Below, in pieces: positions 61,130 through 64,000 of a stretch of DNA of 64,000 nucleotides. The notes beneath the pieces were generated by a model. That model saw only the letters and a list, made by a program, of their open reading frames with translations, searched no databases and was not told the DNA's origin. Position numbers and translations under genes: made by a program. Within the stretch, counting starts at the first letter, position 1. The number at the start of each line of letters is the position of its first letter. Origin of the DNA: Clusia tigrina (lineage: Eukaryota > Arthropoda > Insecta > Diptera > Clusiidae); NCBI GenBank assembly GCA_920105625.2, contig OV050033.1:112677700-112741699 (forward strand), given 5' to 3'.

Positions 61130-64000
61130 AGGTGTAGGACGTACCGTATATAAGTTAAGGCCATTTGAAGTTTTATCAGTGTTTGATTTGGGACTCAAGG
61201 GTAGCATAGCTTTGAGCGATAGCTTAAATTGACAAGAGGCTCGAATACTTTATTGTTACAAAATTTCACGTTTTATGACGCCCCAGTAAAAAGTTACAAG
61301 CATTTGTATGTTGCAAACTTTGATAGGTGTAGGACATACCGTATAGAAGTTAGGGCCATTTGAAGTTTTATCAGTGTTTGATTTGGGACTCAAGGGTATC
61401 ATAGCTTTGAGCGATAGCTTAAATTGACAAGAGGCTAGAGTACTTTATGGTTACAAAATTTCAACGTTTTATGACGCTCCAGTAAAAAGTTACAAGCATT
61501 TGTATGTTGCAAACTTTGATAGGTGTAGGACGTGCCGTCTAGAAGTTAGGGCCATTTGAAGTTTTATCAGTGTTTGATTTGGGACTCAAGGGTAGCATAG
61601 CTTTGAGCGACAGCTTAAATTGACAAGAGGCTCGAGTACTTCATTGTTACAAAATTTCAAGGTTTTATGACGCTCCAGTAAAAAGTTACAAGCATTTGTA
61701 TGTTGCAAACTTTGATAGATGTAAGACGTGCCGTATAGAAGTTAGGGCCTTTTGAAGTTTTATCAGTGTTTGATTTGGGACTCAAGGGTAGCATAGCTTT
61801 GAGCGATAGCTTTAATTGACAAGAGGTTCGAGCATAGCTTTGAGCGATAGCTTGAACTGACACGAGGCTCAAATACTTTATTGTTATAAAATTTCAAGGT
61901 TTTATGACGCTCCAGTAAAAAGTTACAAGCATGTGTATGTTGCAAACTTTGATAGGTATAGGATGCACCGTATAGAAGTTAGGGCCATTTGAAGTTTTAT
62001 CAGTGTTTGATTTGGGACTCAAGGGTAGCATAGCTTTGAGCGATAGCTTAAATTGACAAGAGGCTCGAGTACTTTATTGTTACAAAATTTCAAGGTTTTA
62101 TGACGCTCCAGTAAAAAGTTACAAGCATTTGTATGTTGCAAACTTTGATAAGTGTAGGACATACCGTATAGAAGTTAAGGCCATTTGAAGTTTTATCAGT
62201 GTTTGATTTGGGACTCAAGGGTAGCATAGCTTTGAGCGATAGCTTAAATTGACAAGAGGCTCGAATACTTTATTGTTACAAAATTTCACGTTTTATGACG
62301 CCCCAGTAAAAAGGTACAAGCATTTTTATGTTGCAAACTTTGATAGGTGTAGGACGTACCGTATAGAAGTTAGGGCCATTTGAAGTTTTATCAGTGTTTG
62401 ATTTGAGACAGAAGTCAAACATAGCTTTGAGCGATAGCTTAAATTGACAAGAGGCTAGAGTACTTTATTGTTACAAAATTTCAAAGTTTTATGACGCTCC
62501 AGTAAAAAGTTACAAGCATTTGTATGTTGCAAACTTTGATAGGTGTAGGACGTGCCGTATAGAAGTTAGGGCCATTTGAAGTTTTATCAGTGTTTGATTT
62601 GGGACTCAAGGGTAGCATAGCTTTGAGCGATAGCTTTAATTGACAAGAGGCTCGAGTACTTTATTGTTACAAAATTTCAAGGTTTTATGACGATCCAGTA
62701 AAAAGTTACAAGCATTTGTATGTTGCAAACTTTGATAGGTGTAGGACGTACCGTATAGAAGTTAGGGCGATTTGAAGTTCTATCAGTTTTTGATTTGGGA
62801 CTCAAGGGTAGCATAGCTTTGAGCGATAGCTTAAACTGAAAAGAGGCTCGAGTACTTTATTGTTACAAAATTTCAAGGTTTTATGACGCTCCAGTAAAAA
62901 CTTACAAGCATTTGTATGTTGCAAACTTTGATATGTGTAGGACGTAAGGTATAGAAGTTAGGGCCATTTGAAGTTTTATCAGGGTTTGATCTGGGACTCA
63001 AGGGTAGCGTAGCTTTGAGCGATAGCTTAAATTGACAAGAGGCTCGAGTACTCGATTGTTACAAAATTTCAAGGTTTTATGACGCTCCAGTAAAAAGTTA
63101 CAAGCATTTGTATGTTGCATACTTTGATAGGTCTAGGACGTACCGTATAGAAGTTAGGACCATTTGAATTTTTATCAGTGTTTGATTTGGGACTCAAAGG
63201 TAGCATAGCTTTGAGCGATAGATGAAATTGACAAGAGGCTCGAGTACTTTATTGTTATAAAATTTCAAGGTTTTATGACGCTCAAGTAAAAAGTTACAAG
63301 CATTTGTATGTTGCAAACTTTGATAGGTTTAGGACGTACCGTATAGAAGTTAAGGCCATTTGAAGTTTTATCAGTGTTTGAATTGGGACTCAAGGGTAGC
63401 ATAGCTTTGAGCGATAGCTGAAATTGACAAGAGGCTCGAATACTTTATTGTTACAAAATTTCAACGTTTTATGACGCCCCAGTAAAAAGTTACAAGCATT
63501 TGTATGTTGCAAACTTTGATAGGTGTAGGACGTACCGTATAGAAGTTAGGGCCATTTGAAGTTTTATCAGTGTTTGATTTGGGACTCAAGGGTAGCATAG
63601 CTTTGAGCGATAGCTTAAATTGACAAGAGGCTCGAGTACTTTAATGTTACAAAATTTCAAGGTTTTATGACGCTCCAGTAAAAAGTTACAAGCATTTGTA
63701 TGTTGCAAAGTTTGATAGGTTTAGGACGTACCGTATAGAAGTTAAGGCCATTTGAAGTTTTATCAGTGTTTGATTTGGGACTCAAGGGTAGCATAGCTTT
63801 GAGAGATAGCTTAAATTGAAAAGAGGCTCGAGTACTTTATTGTTACAAAATTTCAAGGTTTTATGACGCTCCAGTAAAAAGTTACAAGCATTTGTATGTT
63901 GCACACTTTGATATGTGTAGGACGTAAGGTATAGAAGTTAGGGCCATTTGAAGTTTTATCAGGGTTTGATCTGGGACTCAAGGGTAGCATAGCTTTGAGC
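61130..64000 (+). repeat. Rearranged second copy of the 55-60-kb region
   Basis: Left part (~61130-61832) matches ~55255-55954. Middle part (61833-~62720) matches ~57088-57980. Right part (~62760-64000) matches ~59000-60237. Against the first copy it has lost 1135 bases at an out-of-register joint and 980 bases (five units) in register somewhere between 62694 and 62769. The 5-unit repeat is also present here (GTAAGGTATAG at 62944 and 63924, 980 apart). The window ends inside a unit. Confidence 0.83.
61823..61870 (+). repeat. Out-of-register joint between units
   Basis: GAGGTTCGAG is followed at once by CATAGCTTTGAGCGATAG, so the GAGG(T/C)TC landmark recurs after 41 bases (61823 and 61864) instead of 196. 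The left side matches sequence ending at about 55954 (TTCGAG), the right side sequence from about 57088 (AGCATAG). They share only AG at the crossover. This is a non-homologous or microhomology joint, unlike the phase-preserving events elsewhere. Confidence 0.85.

Larger units (their letters stand above)
1..64000 (+). repeat. 196-bp tandem satellite array (whole window)
   Basis: Head-to-tail copies of one unit of about 196 bp fill the window, about 326 copies, broken only by a 155-bp insertion near 35.7 kb. No copy is inverted. Landmarks in order within a unit are GCTCGAGTAC (1-10), TTTTATGACGCTCCAG (34-49), TATGTTGCAAACTTTGATAGG (about 70-90), GGACGTACCGTATAGAAG (95-112), CATTTGAAGTTTTATCAG (120-137) and AGCATAGCTTTGAGCGATAG (161-180). 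A clean copy is 6843-7038. Most copies are 194-197 bp; a common 1-base deletion turns TTTCAAGG into TTTCACG. The consensus is about 37% G+C and carries CTCGAG (XhoI) once per unit in most copies. No gene is embedded. Satellites of this size are usual for eukaryotic centromeric or pericentromeric heterochromatin; that location is inferred. I do not recognise the family. Confidence 0.98.

Noticed and set aside
1..64000. CRISPR array
   Set aside because: Units are contiguous 196-bp repeats without unique spacers; all parts of the unit are repeated.
1..64000. CENP-B box or telomere repeat in the unit
   Set aside because: I found no stretch resembling the CENP-B box core and no telomere-type hexamer runs. 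The short AGCTT and ATAGCTT repeats are too weak to call a protein site.

Overview
The window is one uninterrupted tandem satellite array with a single small interruption. The unit is about 196 bp, roughly 63% A+T by hand count of the consensus. It runs head to tail on the + strand from base 1 (start of a unit, in the convention that a unit begins at GCTCGAGTAC) to base 64000 (mid-unit), about 326 units. I see no protein gene, tRNA, rRNA, CRISPR array, origin or bacterial-type operon. All open frames of 60-84 codons lie inside the satellite or cross the insertion. They are chance frames: the unit is 3x65+1 bases, so the reading phase shifts every unit, and a stop sits in each unit.

The content points to eukaryotic heterochromatin, probably centromeric, pericentromeric or subtelomeric. 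Reasons are the nucleosome-sized unit, the tens of kilobases of tandem copies, the higher-order repeats, and a 155-bp insertion at 35711-35865 that looks like the 5'-truncated 3' end of a poly(A)-tailed retroposon on the - strand. I do not recognise the satellite family or the species.

Layout. (I) 1 to ~8220: divergent units with nested 5- and 10-unit duplications and a cluster of small indels at 5.0-5.6 kb. (II) ~8220 to ~22300: a clear 10-unit higher-order repeat of about 1960 bp with ordered unit types, contracted or expanded to 9, 11, 13 and 17 units. (III) ~22300 to ~34000: two adjacent, nearly identical 3330-bp (17-unit) blocks at ~22500-29160, then smaller 2- and 3-unit duplications. 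(IV) ~34000 to ~50640: 2742-, 3330- and 1957-bp blocks, plus a ~3.5-kb segment repeated ~9 kb away, one copy carrying the retroposon and the other an empty site. (V) ~50640 to 64000: a 587-bp triplet repeat, a 2.9-kb repeat, and a large duplication whose second copy (61.1-64.0 kb) contains an out-of-register joint at 61832/61833.

No genes act together here. What can be read is the recombination history of the array: in-register unequal exchange, which keeps the 196-bp phase, with a few illegitimate joints, microdeletions and one retroposition event. Offsets and unit types were read by eye from diagnostic bases, so block edges are good to about one unit unless a base is given.
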